From Vicugna pacos (Eukaryota; Chordata; Mammalia; Artiodactyla; Camelidae): a DNA stretch of 64,000 bases. Positions 1 through 9,990 of this stretch are shown in pieces. How positions within the stretch are numbered: position 1 is the first letter of the stretch; each line of letters starts with the position of its first letter. Location of the stretch: positions 19,469,743 through 19,533,742 of the forward strand of contig NC_133001.1 of the NCBI RefSeq assembly GCF_048564905.1, in the 5' to 3' direction. Both the position numbers and the translations under genes were made by a program. The notes under the pieces were generated by a model. That model worked only from the letters and a program-made list of their open reading frames with translations, was not told the origin of the DNA and did no database searches.

Positions 1-437
1 TTCTGAGAGGTGAAGAGAAGGGAGCAGACTATGGACATCAGGAAGAAAGGAGCAACACTGCGTCAGCTCATTGGGTTTTATTTTTGCCTCATATGAATCT
101 CAGACTCGAGGCAGAAGGAGCTGGCTTTGAAAAGACCATCAGGCACTGGTAAAAGAAACACCAGCAAAAGCTTGGTGTCTCGAGTCAAAGGGCCAGAGAA
201 GAGAGGCAGCAGTAATGAGGCATCTCCCACTTTCCCCACTGGGGAGGTGTCAGAGGAGACCTAGTGGAGACGCAGGACCCTCAGGAATGCACAGCTAAAT
301 GACATCACGATGGAGGCCGTGTGGGAAGAAGTAATCCGCAGGGAGGCCATCATATCTGTACCACATGCCTGGGGACCCGCCACAGAGCTCTAGGGAAGGG
401 TGAAGAATAGATTTTACGAGCCAAGGCTTTCAACTAG
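1..437. other. Unassigned intergenic or intronic sequence
   Basis: I recognise no gene, RNA or repeat family here. The stretch has mixed composition and no open frame worth noting. Confidence 0.5.
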
Positions 438-439
438 CT

Positions 440-515
440 GAGTTCCAATCTGATCTGTGCCACTTGCTACCTAGGTGGCTTTGGGAAAATTAACTTAATT
501 TCTCTGAGCATCACT
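440..515 (-). mobile_element. MIR SINE fragment
   Basis: The text reads like the reverse complement of the 3' half of a MIR element: 'tgtgccacttgctacctagg', then 'tttgggaaaattaacttaat' and 'ttctctgagcatcac'. MIR is an ancient tRNA-derived SINE shared by all mammals. This is a short, diverged piece. Confidence 0.6.
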
Positions 516-555
516 GGAGGCCTATTGGGAAGGAGAGAATTCACACAGTAGTGAA

Positions 556-1870
556 CTCAACCAAAATGAAAATACAGCATATTACAATCTGTGGTACACA
601 GCTAAAGCAGTGCTGAGAGGGATGTTATAGAATTCAATGCACACAATTAAAAACAGGAAGAGGCTCAATCAGTAATCTAAGCTCCTCCCTCAAGAACGTG
701 GAAAAAGAAGAACAAAATAAATCCAAAGCAGGCAGAGGGAGGAAATAATATAAACCTGGAAACCAATAAAATTGAAAACAGGAAAGCAATAGAGAAAAGT
801 CAATAAAACAAAAATTTGGCTGTTTGAAAAGATCAATAAAGTTGACAAATCTCTGACAAGATTGACAAAGAGAAAAAGAGAGAAGACATAAATTATCAAT
901 GTCAGAAATTAAACAGGGGAAATCACAACAGGCCTTTAGATGTTAAAAGGATAATAAGGGAATACTATATACAACTCTGCACACTTCAGTTTGACAACTT
1001 GGATGAAATAAAAATACCAATTACTTGAAAAACACAAAATACCGCACTGCCACAATATGAACTAGATCATTTGAATAACTTTATAACTATTAAGGGAATT
1101 TAATTCATCATTTAGAAGTTCCCCCAAGGAATTCACCAGGCCCAGGAGTTTCACTGAGAATTCTAGGAAACATTTAAAAATAATTAACACCAATTATACA
1201 CAATTTCTTCCAGAAAACAGAAGAGGAAGTATCACTTTCTATTTCATTGTATGATGCTAGTATTATTCTAATATGAAAATCAGACAAAAACAGTACATAA
1301 ACAAACAGCAGGCCAATATCTTTTATGAATAAATCCAAAAACCCTTAATGAAATATTAGCAAATAGAATTCAACAATACAACACAAGACGTATGTGCCAT
1401 GACCAAGTGATCTTTCTTCCTGGGGTGTGAGATTGGTTCAGTATTCAAAAATCAGTCAGTGAAATCCACTACACTAACAGGCTAAAGAAGAAAAATCACA
1501 TGATTGTATCAACTGATGGAGAAAAAAAATTTTTTAAAAATTCAATACCCATTCGTGATTTAAAAAAAAAAAAACTACTAGAAAAATAGGAGTAGAGGGG
1601 GACTTCTGCAACTTGATAGAAAACCGTCAACTAACATACTTAGTGGTGAAAGGCTGAATGCTTTTCCCTAAGATCAGGAACAGAGCAAGGATGTCTGTTC
1701 TCATCATTCTTATTCAACATAATGATGGAAAGTCTAGCCGGTGCAGTAGGAAAGGAAAGAAAATAAAAAGGCATACAGATCAGAAATAAGGGAATAAAAT
1801 CGTCCCTATTTGCAGATGATATGATTGTCTCTGTAGAAAACTCCAAGGAAATAATAATAATAATAATAAT

Positions 1871-1908
<38 letters not shown>

Positions 1909-3405
1909 CTCCTAGAACCAATCATTAAATTCAGTAAGGTTGCTGAATACAAAACCAACATACAAAAATCAAATCAATTATATTTCAATATACTAGAAAT
2001 GAACATATGAATACTGAAATAAAAATATACTTAATTGCTCACAAAATGGAATACTTAGGTAAAAATCTTAATAAAAACTGTACAGGATTTACATGCTAAA
2101 AACTACAAAATGCTGATGAGATAAATCAAGGAATGTCTGAATATAGTGAGAGACAAGAGGTATTCATGTATTGGAAGAGTAAATATAGTAAAGATACCAA
2201 TTCTCCTCAAATTGATATATAGGTGAAAAACTACAAAGCTTAAAAGAACTGGATAAAATCTTGGGGAACTTAAGGATTGGCAAAGAGTTTTAAAGCTTGA
2301 CAACAAAAACATGATCCATAAGAGGAAAAACTGATGAACTGGACTTTATCAGAATTAAAAACTTTTTGTTCCATGAAAGATCTCAGTAAGAGGATGACTT
2401 GACAAGCTAGAGTGGAAGAATATATTTGCAAACCAACCATCCAACAAAAGACCAGTGCCTAGAATATATAAAGAACTCACAAAACTAAAAAAAAATCTAG
2501 TTAGAAAATGAGCAAAAATCTCAAAGAAATATTTCCCCGTAAAGAATATCCAGATGGCAAATTAGCTCATGGAAAGATGTTCAGCATCATTAGCCATTAG
2601 GGAAAGACAAATTAAAACCACAGTGAGCTATCACTGTACACCTCTCAGAACAGCTTAAACAAAAGTGACATCACCATATGTTGAAAAGGATGAAGGAAAA
2701 CTAGATTATCCATGCATTGCCAGTGGGCATGTAAAATCATACAGCCACTCTGCAAAGAGTTTGATAGTTTTTTTTTTAATGCAACTACGATAGCCCTCAT
2801 ACCCCATAATTTGCACTTCTAGACATGTATCCCAGAGAAATGAAAATTTATGTTCACTCAGAAATGTGTTCATGAGTACTTATGCAGCTTTGTTCTAATA
2901 GCCCCAAACTGGAAACAACCCAGAAATTTTTCAATGAGTGAATGATTAAATAAACGACAAGACATCTATATCATGGCATACTACTCTGCAAGAAAAAGGA
3001 ATAAATATTGATATACACAACAGCCTGGACGAATCTCCAGAGTCATGCTGAGTGAAAAAACTAATCCTTAAAAGTTACGTAAGTTATGATTCCATTTTTA
3101 TAGCATTCCATAAAAGATAAATTTATAGAAATGGAAAACATAATTAGTGCTTGTCAGGGATCAGAGTAGGGCTAGTGTGAGAGGGAAGTACGTGTGGTTA
3201 TAAAAGAGACACATGAAGGATTTTTGTGATGATGAAAATGTTCTGTATCTCAGCTGAGTCGATGTCAGTATCTTGGCTGGTACGTTGTACCTTCATGTTA
3301 GAAGATGTCACTATTGGGAGGAAACCGGGTAAATGTAAATCTCTCTGAATTATTTCTTACAACAAAATATGAACCTACAATTACCTCAAAATAAAAAAAG
3401 TTTAA
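556..3405 (+). mobile_element. LINE-1 (L1M-type), 5'-truncated, ORF2 plus 3' UTR
   Basis: This is a 2.85-kb L1 in forward orientation. It starts inside ORF2 at a segment matching the usual 'LWDAAKAVLRG' region ('gctaaagcagtgctgagagg', 601-620). It passes the reverse transcriptase FADD motif (ttt gca gat gat, 1809-1820) and reaches a 3' UTR ending in 'cctcaaaataaaaaaagttt' near 3387-3406. The text around 2830-3060 (hot-spot 'cccagagaaatgaaaattta', 'ggaaacaacccagaaatttt') is typical of an L1 ORF2 C-terminus. No long forward frame survives, so it is dead. The 3' end resembles older mammalian L1MB/L1MC families; the exact subfamily is not fixed. A trinucleotide microsatellite interrupts it at 1849-1909. 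Confidence 0.9.
1849..1909. repeat. Compound (AAT)n(AAC)n microsatellite
   Basis: About three repeats of ten bases of AAT pass directly into about a dozen AAC units, with a single boundary. It lies about 30 bp downstream of the L1 FADD motif. The two blocks look uninterrupted, which suggests fairly recent expansion and probably length variation between individuals. Confidence 0.95.
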
Positions 3406-3474
3406 TTAAACATTACACAATCTGATAATTGCAGGCCATTGAGACTCAACTGATCCTGAACTAGGACTGTAAGT

Positions 3475-3690
3475 CTTCATCTCATTTAATTCTCATAACA
3501 GCAAGCAAGTAATTAATATTTTACTTTTGATGCTGATAACATTGATGTTCTGAAAAATTAAATAGTTTTTCTAAGGTTATGTTATTATAAGGGGTACTTA
3601 AAATATTTTTCAAGATAAATAAATAAAAGTCACAGCCAAAATTAAATCTGAATCTTCTGATACCAAGTTGAATGCCCCTCCGTAGGAAAC
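3475..3690 (+). mobile_element. MIR SINE, diverged
   Basis: The core 'catctcatttaattctcata' (3478-3497) matches the MIR motif 'ctcatttaatcctcacaaca'. It is followed by a degraded 'gaaaaattaaatagtttttc' that corresponds to the 'gaaactgaggc...taagtaact' block, and by a cysteine-poor 3' part. It is strongly diverged. Confidence 0.55.
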
Positions 3691-4694
3691 TGTCGTTTAT
3701 TCTTTGAAGTGGTTCATCAAGAGAAATCATTCTTGAAAGTCGAAGATTTTGTATGTGAAACTTTTTAGACCTCTGAATTAAGAAGGGTAGGTAATATAGT
3801 TCCAATTTGAAAACTGAAGGAATTGAGGTCTATCATGGTTAAATAGCTTGGATTCTAGATGATGCTCTTCCATTGTAACAAAGGCAAGGGAGGCAGAGAG
3901 TGGCCACCCACTCCCCAGGTTCCTGAGTGAACATTTCTACTAAGATAATTCTTGCATTTGGTTCTAAGTTTACTTCTTTCTCCTTTTGTATGTTATAAAT
4001 GGTAAATACCATCAAGTCCAAAACCCCTGAGCTAACGTCATTCATGTGTCACTGGTATTCAGTTTTGAAACAAAGTCATCCTGTCTCTTCTGTTGCCAAA
4101 GTGTAGCTTGCGTCTATCCAGCTTGCTTCTTCCCTCCGCTGCCACCTCGGTTAAAGTGACTGTTTTCTTTAACCTTCAGTCCTACAACGAACTCCTCGTT
4201 GGCTGCCCCACTTGTGATTTTAGTGTCCTTTAATTTCCTCTTTATCCTTAAGTTACTGATCTTTCAGAAATATAAGCTGACCTTTCTCAGTCCTCTGCTC
4301 TGTGGTATACTTTATTATTGCTCAAAAATACTTTCTGCCCGTCTCCACTAGGGCTTCCTCTGCAGGGATTTTTGTTTTGACTCTGCTGTGATCAGGCTTA
4401 GCCATGCGAATTGTTTTGGACTATGAGATGTGAGTAGAAGTGATACGTGCCACTTCTGAAGAAACTTTTAAGAGTTTTTGAGGGACCTTGTCATCACTCT
4501 TTTCATCTTGGCCATATGGGTAGCAAGGCTTCTCCTTCAGCTGTGGTCCTGGGATGGAGAAGATAAGAGGCCCAGTGGAGCTGTGACATTTAATGTGAGC
4601 CCCAAACCACACTATTGTTTTGATAGTCACTGGCACTTTGGGATTTGTTTGTTATTACAGCAGAACTTTGCTTAGGCTGTGTGACCCATGGGCT
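3691..4694. other. Unassigned sequence, no gene seen
   Basis: The open frames here (3839-4045 and 4421-4636 on minus, 4478-4675 on plus) overlap each other or lack any recognisable domain. I see no repeat family I can name. Confidence 0.5.
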
Positions 4695-5005
4695 CCATCC
4701 TCTGAGCACTTAGGTTAGGGTCCATAACATCTCTCAAGATGCTACATAATCTGGCCTCAGCCAACTCCACTGTCCTTCTCTCCAACCACATTCTCAAAAT
4801 GCCTGAACACACTTTGGTTTAATTTAATACCATTACTGCGATGTTCCTGTTGTGAGAAACACTCCTCCCTTCACCATGAGTCAAAATGATTAATTCTTTA
4901 GGGTTCAGGTTAATTATCATTTCCTCAGGAAGTGCTCATAACTGTTGGAAATCTAAATTATGTCTCTTTTACACACTCAACAGTTCTCTGTTGTTTATGG
5001 TGTTC
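4695..5005 (+). mobile_element. LINE-2 (L2) 3' fragment
   Basis: 'gctacataatctggcctcag' (4741-4760) followed by 'ccttctctccaaccaca' matches the L2 segment 'ctacatgatctggccc...cctctccaacctc'. 'tttcctcaggaagtgctcat' corresponds to the later 'cacctcctcagagaggcctt' block. It is probably the same ancient element as the piece at 5510-5640. Confidence 0.6.
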
Positions 5006-5509
5006 TTCAAATACTTTTTTTTTGCTACAAAATGGACATGGACTCAGGAAATTGTGAGGCAGTTGCATTGCTATTGTCATCATTCTAAAAAGAATACCAG
5101 GGAACAGATTGTGATGAGGACTCAACTGTGATTAGTTTCTTGAATTTATCAGACTGTAATTCTGGGAAAATATGCACATTGAGTTAAGAATTTATATATT
5201 ATGTATTTGAAACCTAATTAATAAATATTAAATACAATTCACTGAAGCACTAATGATTCATTCAGTTTTGAAAATTGAACATTGAATTTCTTAGAAGTTA
5301 CATATAAATAATTAAATCCAATCTTACTTAGCTCAGTAGTAATAGAATGAGTTCCATGCTCCAGAATCCATATTGCTATTAAAAAAGACAAAACAAAACA
5401 GAACCCTAGGGCCAAAGTCAACCAAGTCTTGAAATTTTGGATTTCAGAGTATCCACCGATTTTAGGGGGTGTGGGGTCACAGAAGTCCAGGATTTGTAAT
5501 TATTGCACT
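5006..5509. other. Unassigned AT-rich sequence between two L2 pieces
   Basis: I recognise nothing in this stretch. It may be decayed L2 interior or a later unrecognised insertion, because same-strand L2 lies on both sides. Confidence 0.4.
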
Positions 5510-5640
5510 TATGTTTACTTACTTATTATCATAATCTATCTTCTGTACTTGACTGTAAACTCAACAAGGACAGTCTGTGGTTGTATCATGGTATCCACAA
5601 TCCCCAGGGCTGTACCTGACATAGTGTAGAAGCTTAAATA
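5510..5640 (+). mobile_element. LINE-2 3' UTR terminus
   Basis: 'gactgtaaactcaacaagga' (5549-5568), then 'atggtatccacaatccccag' and 'gcttaaatac', follow the L2 terminal pattern: 'gtaagctccatgaggg', 'tgtatccccagcacctag', 'gtgctcaataaa'. Confidence 0.65.
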
Positions 5641-5852
5641 CAATGACAGTAAAGATTTCTTTTTGTAGAAATACATTATCCACCTAAATTATCATGTGCA
5701 ATTGAGTAGTGGTAATGTTTCCATAAATATACTCAATAATAGCTCCTCCTATGGATACCTAAAACCATAGGTGCTCAGTATTGGTTTAGGGATATTGGTA
5801 TTCTCCATTATTTTTATGAAGGTTATTATCTATGTTGACATTTGGTTTGAGG

Positions 5853-6122
5853 CAATAATAGCTACCATTTACTGCACACGTTGTATGTCAGGCACTGTTG
5901 AAAAGTGTAATATATTCTATATTATTTACAATAATCCTGCACCATAATTTCTTGCTCATTTGACAGAATGACAGGCAAAAAAACAAAGCAACAACAACAA
6001 ACCCTGATATCCAGGAAATTAAGTAGTTTGCCTAAAGACACATTAGATGGCAAGTGGTACACACTAGGTAGAAACTCAGTTCTGTCCAAGTCCGATATCC
6101 TCAGTCCCACACTGCCTGCATC
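5853..6122 (+). mobile_element. MIR SINE, nearly full length
   Basis: It begins 'aataatagctaccatttact', has the CORE-like 'tatgtcaggcactgttgaaa' and continues through 'ttaagtagtttgcctaaaga' to a 3' end around 'cccacactgcctg'. An A-rich insertion with CAA repeats (about 5973-6002) interrupts the middle. The forward and reverse open frames at 5922-6231 are artefacts of this element. Confidence 0.8.
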
Positions 6123-6831
6123 TCCACAGCTCCATGGCCAGTCTCTTCGTGTCTGGTACAGATTTCTGACTGCTGATTTTGGAAGGTTACACATTACTTA
6201 TGGATACTTTCTTCCTTCAATGCTCAAATGAAATAAGAGATTACATCTGCCTTTTATTTTAATTTCAATGCACAATGATAAAATCTGAAATTCAATGATC
6301 TTGAAAATGCTGATATTTCATGATAAGGACTCTGTGTGAACAGTTTAGTTGATACCTTAATTGATGCTTTTATCTAGTGTGAATATAAAACAGCCAACTT
6401 CATTATGTAAACTATCTTCTTCTGTATAACTTGATGGGATCAATATTCTCTGGGATTCTAAGTTTCAAAGGCAACTAAACAGTGGGAGGTTGATAAGTGC
6501 GGTGCATTGTTATCATTGAGAAACTCACATTTTATTAGGTCTTTTTTTTTCTTGTTTTAAAATGCAGATGGGACATTTTTAAATGGGTAATGCAAGGTGC
6601 CTTAGGCTGGGTCAATAAATGGAAACAGGCTACTCGGAGTGAAGACCTAATCTCTCATTGGTACTGTCTCCTCTTCTCCTAGGAGTCCTATCCAATTTTA
6701 AAGAATATTTCAAGTATGTCAGCATTCTTACAAAATGCTTTGATCTGCAATTTATTTTAAAGCATCCCCTCCAAAAATATCATTGTCAAAATACAAATGT
6801 CCTAGTCCCACTCTCTGCACAAGGACAGGCA
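6123..6831. other. Unassigned sequence
   Basis: I see no recognisable gene or repeat between the MIR and the SINE target site. Confidence 0.5.
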
Positions 6832-6843
6832 AGAAGAGTCTTC

Positions 6844-6991
6844 TTTGGGGGGAGTGTACAGCTCGGTAGTAGAGCACGTGATTCACATGCACGAGGTCCT
6901 GGGTTCAGTCCCTGGTACCTCCATTAAACAAACAGACAAACAAACAAACAAACCTAATTACCTTACCGCCTCCCCCCCCCCCCAAAAAAAG
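6844..6991 (+). mobile_element. Camelid tRNA-derived SINE (vic type) with target-site duplications
   Basis: The 5' head 'ggggggagtgtacagctcgg' resembles a tRNA-Ala-like A box. The B box 'gggttcagtccc' is at 6901-6912. The tRNA-like part ends in 'tggtacctccatt', followed by (CAAA)-type repeats, a C run and a short poly-A. Perfect 12-bp direct repeats 'agaagagtcttc' flank it at 6832-6843 and 6992-7003, which shows L1-mediated retroposition. This SINE type is known from camelids. The overlapping open frames 6658-6927 and 6845-7090 are artefacts. Confidence 0.93.
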
Positions 6992-7224
6992 AGAAGAGTC
7001 TTCCAAAAGTGCCACCCTAGCAGCAATCTACGAAACATCATGGCATTGACGTTAGTGCTGACAGGGGTAGGCAAAGAGCATAAATATTGAGTGAGTCCAG
7101 CTCTCTTTACGGGATTCCTGGGAACAAGAAGAAAAACATTTAAAGGCTCTTTTCAATGCCATTTAATAGGGCAATTATATCATCCAAATTATATCCATTC
7201 CAACTGTATTTACTGAAAATGATA

Positions 7225-7450
7225 CTTACTACCTCTATAAAGGGCTGTTTATTACTCATATACTTTGTGTCAGGCACTGTGTTTTGTTACTTTGATTTCG
7301 ATTTTGTTTAATCTTCATAGTAACCCTGTAAGATAGGTACGATTAGTTCCATTTCACAGTTGAGGAAACTGATGATTTTTGAAGATACCAGTGTCCAAAC
7401 TTGCCCTCCTGGCAAATAATAAAGCCAGAAGTTGAAGGGCGAATTTCTAT
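7225..7450 (+). mobile_element. MIR SINE
   Basis: 'tgtgtcaggcactgtgtttt' (7267-7286) is followed by 'gtttaatcttcatagtaacc', 'ctgtaagataggtacgatta', 'tccatttcacagttgaggaaa' (shortened) and a weak 3' part. The order and spacing match the MIR consensus. Confidence 0.85.
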
Positions 7451-7509
7451 CTTCAAATTCTAAACTGCTTCCTAGCTAGTGCCTGTTTTGTGCAGAAGCT
7501 TTTACCAGA

Positions 7510-7690
7510 CATGCAAGTGATGGCTCCCAAATCAAATGGGAACCAGAATTCCTGGGATGCTTGTTGGGTGTACAGATTGCTGGACTACTTTTTGAGAGTT
7601 CTGGTCAGTAGGTCTGGAGTGGGCTCTCAGAACAAAGTATCTTCAGCAAGCATCCTAGGAGTTTCTGATCAGCCAATTCAGAATAACTTC
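7510..7690 (+). mobile_element. MER5-like hAT-Charlie MITE
   Basis: 'gtacagattgctggactact', 'cagtaggtctggagtgggct' (7607-7626) and 'gtatcttcagcaagcatcct' follow the MER5A order: 'acagattgctgggcccc', 'cagtaggtctggggtgggg', 'tgcatttctaacaagttccc'. The 92-codon open frame at 7490-7768 comes mostly from this element and is not a gene. Confidence 0.65.
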
Positions 7691-8224
7691 CAGGATGCAA
7701 AGGGAAATACTAAAGGATTCTACCCTGTAGGTAATTTGATGGTTGCAAAGAATATAAGCTACTGGTGATGGGACTATACATTCTGAAAATATCTGCCTCT
7801 ATAATTTCACACTTAGTACAGGACTTCAGTGAATTCTTGATCAATTAGGAGAACAAATGCATTTTTGGGGAGAATTATTGCTTGTGTTTTTCAAGATAAG
7901 AGGAAAGAAAACTGAGCATTGCACACATTTTAAACTCCAAAATGTACAAATTCTCTGTGTAAAGTTTACTACTTAAACATATGTTGACTAGCCACGTCTG
8001 GGGCCATCGTTACTGCGGTAGAATTCCCATAGCCCATGTTCTTGTAGGGGCCAGTGCAAAGCGTTCTGGTTTTATGGGTATTTTCTATGGCTTTATTCTT
8101 TTTTTTTTTCACTCGATGCCTCTGTATCCATCTGTTGTGGGTTTCCTGAGGGTAATCTTTTATTTCCATAAGTATATTTATTATGAAACTAATAGTTAAT
8201 ACTCATTCTCCCTTAGACCAGTAA
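7691..8224. other. Unassigned sequence
   Basis: Overlapping open frames on both strands (7969-8199) share the same bases and have no recognisable domain. A T tract lies at 8099-8109. Confidence 0.5.
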
Positions 8225-8365
8225 CTTGTTTTAAGACTTTAATATATCAACTCATTTAATCCTCAGAACATTTCTATGAGGCAGCTTCTACTATTATGAT
8301 CCCCATTTTACGTGTAAGGAGACTGAGGTACAGAGTGACTAGGCACATCCCAGTGATCTTTTGCT
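8225..8365 (+). mobile_element. MIR SINE, 3' half
   Basis: 'caactcatttaatcctcaga' (8249-8268), 'atgaggcagcttctactatt', 'gatccccattttacgtgtaa' and 'gagactgaggtacagagtga' match the MIR consensus closely for such an old family. Confidence 0.88.
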
Positions 8366-8774
8366 GCATTAAAAAATTTCAGTATCCATATATGCAAGAG
8401 GAATAATGAAATATCCTACTTCGACCTGGGAACAATAATTTTCTAGGTTCTTCAGCACTGGATTCCAGCGGAGGAAATTATTTGTTTACCAAGCTGCAAT
8501 ACAACTCCCTGGAACTTAGCTCCCATAAAGCAGTGGCTCAACATCCTACATTATTTACTTATTAACGTGGGCATCCTGTAAGGATTTGTTTTCACGAGGA
8601 AGAGACAGCATTTATTTCTACAGTGAATTAAGCCAAATTAGCAACACTCATAAAATCAAGAAATTCTCAGTAGAATTCTTTTCTCATCAAGGTATTTACA
8701 CACAATGAAGCACATTATTTTCTTTGTGGAATTTTATGTATAATAAGCATGCATATCGACATGGGATATATGGA
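8366..8774. other. Unassigned sequence between MIR copies
   Basis: I recognise no gene or repeat here. Confidence 0.5.
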
Positions 8775-9010
8775 TGCTAATTATTGCTGCAGCTCGCATT
8801 TACAGAGCAGTTACTATGTGCTAGGCACTATATAAATCCTTTTCATAGATTATTCCAATGCATCCTTGCAGATATCTTGGTAAGTAATTTCTTCATTTAT
8901 TTCAGTTTTACACATTTAAAAAACATGCCTGAAGTCTAATGAAAAAATTGGTGTTTGAGTGTAGACATCTAACTTCAGAGACTGCCTTCTGTATCACCAA
9001 ACTCAGACTG
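8775..9010 (+). mobile_element. MIR SINE
   Basis: 'ctcgcatttacagagcagtt', 'actatgtgctaggcactata' (8813-8832), 'gattattccaatgcatcctt' and 'tcagttttacacatt' follow the MIR order. The 3' part is weak. Confidence 0.8.
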
Positions 9011-9234
9011 AAACCCAGGTCCACAGATGGACCCAAACATTGAACGTTGGCTATTGGTGGGTTACTCTCTTCCTCTCTGCCAAATAAATCACCTACACAA
9101 CTACAGGAAATGGAGATTTGACTTTGTACTAGGTTAGGTGAGAACATAACAGGTGGACTTTTTAATTGACCACAAATATAACTGCAACATTTAAAAAAGC
9201 TTGTGCCATTTTAAGTTGTTCTGATATTTGGATT

Positions 9235-9990
9235 TAATTCACAAAACAGTTTCAAGCACCCACCAAATATCCAGCACTATGCTTGGTGTTATATTTACAA
9301 AATTTTGTAAGATGAGTTTGCAGATCCAGGAATCTTAAGAGTCTCACAAGTCTGAGAGGGTTTATACGAAACTTGGGCACAAGATAATAAGCCCTGTATG
9401 TACAGAATCAACAAATGCGATGAGCCCAGGATGAGAATCAGTTCTGCTGCATTGTTGATGAACCTGGGACATTTTTTCACAGTGGAGCTATTATTCAGAA
9501 TGGAGTTTTAGAGCTGGGTAGGTAGAAATTCACCAGGCTGAAGGACAGATATATGAAGGGAGAGATGGGTGGTATACTTGGGGGATGGTTCATACGATGG
9601 TGCAGATTATAAAGGGCCCAGGGTGCCTTGCCAAAGAGTTTGAGTTTTTTTCTGTAGACAGAGAAAATTTGTTTAAGCAGGGGGGGTTTCACTTTTTGGT
9701 ATGCGTATCAGATATAATTAGGGCAGTGGTGATGGAGCCAGAGGGGGACAGCTGTGGAGCTGAGGTGGTAGACCTTTATCCAAGGCACTGCACACAGGAG
9801 GAGGGGGGACAGGCTTGGGGAAAATTAGTTTGATTTTATATTACGGAATGTGAGGTGGGCTCAGGCCACCCAGGTGAGAGACGTTTGATTGGCAGTACGA
9901 AGTGCAAATGATAGGCTGGAGCGACAGGTCTAGGGAGCAGAGGAGAGCCCTTGGGCCATCCCTAGTGTGAGTTGCAAGTCCAGATGCCTG
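9235..9990 (-). mobile_element. LINE-2, antisense, degraded
   Basis: It begins with 'tttcaagcacccaccaaata', the reverse of the L2 terminus. Further on it has 'gccaaagagtttgagttttt', 'gggcagtggtgatggagcca' and 'gacaggcttggggaaaatta', which match the reverse complement of L2 ORF2 and 3' UTR. The small frames at 9295-9833 are shadows of it. Confidence 0.5.

Noticed and set aside
1640-1921. Frame with long Val/Ile runs on minus
   Set aside because: The runs are the antisense reading of the AAT/AAC microsatellite within L1.
6847-6922. Possible tRNA gene (A and B boxes)
   Set aside because: It is the head of a vic SINE with tail and target-site duplications, not a cloverleaf-forming tRNA gene.
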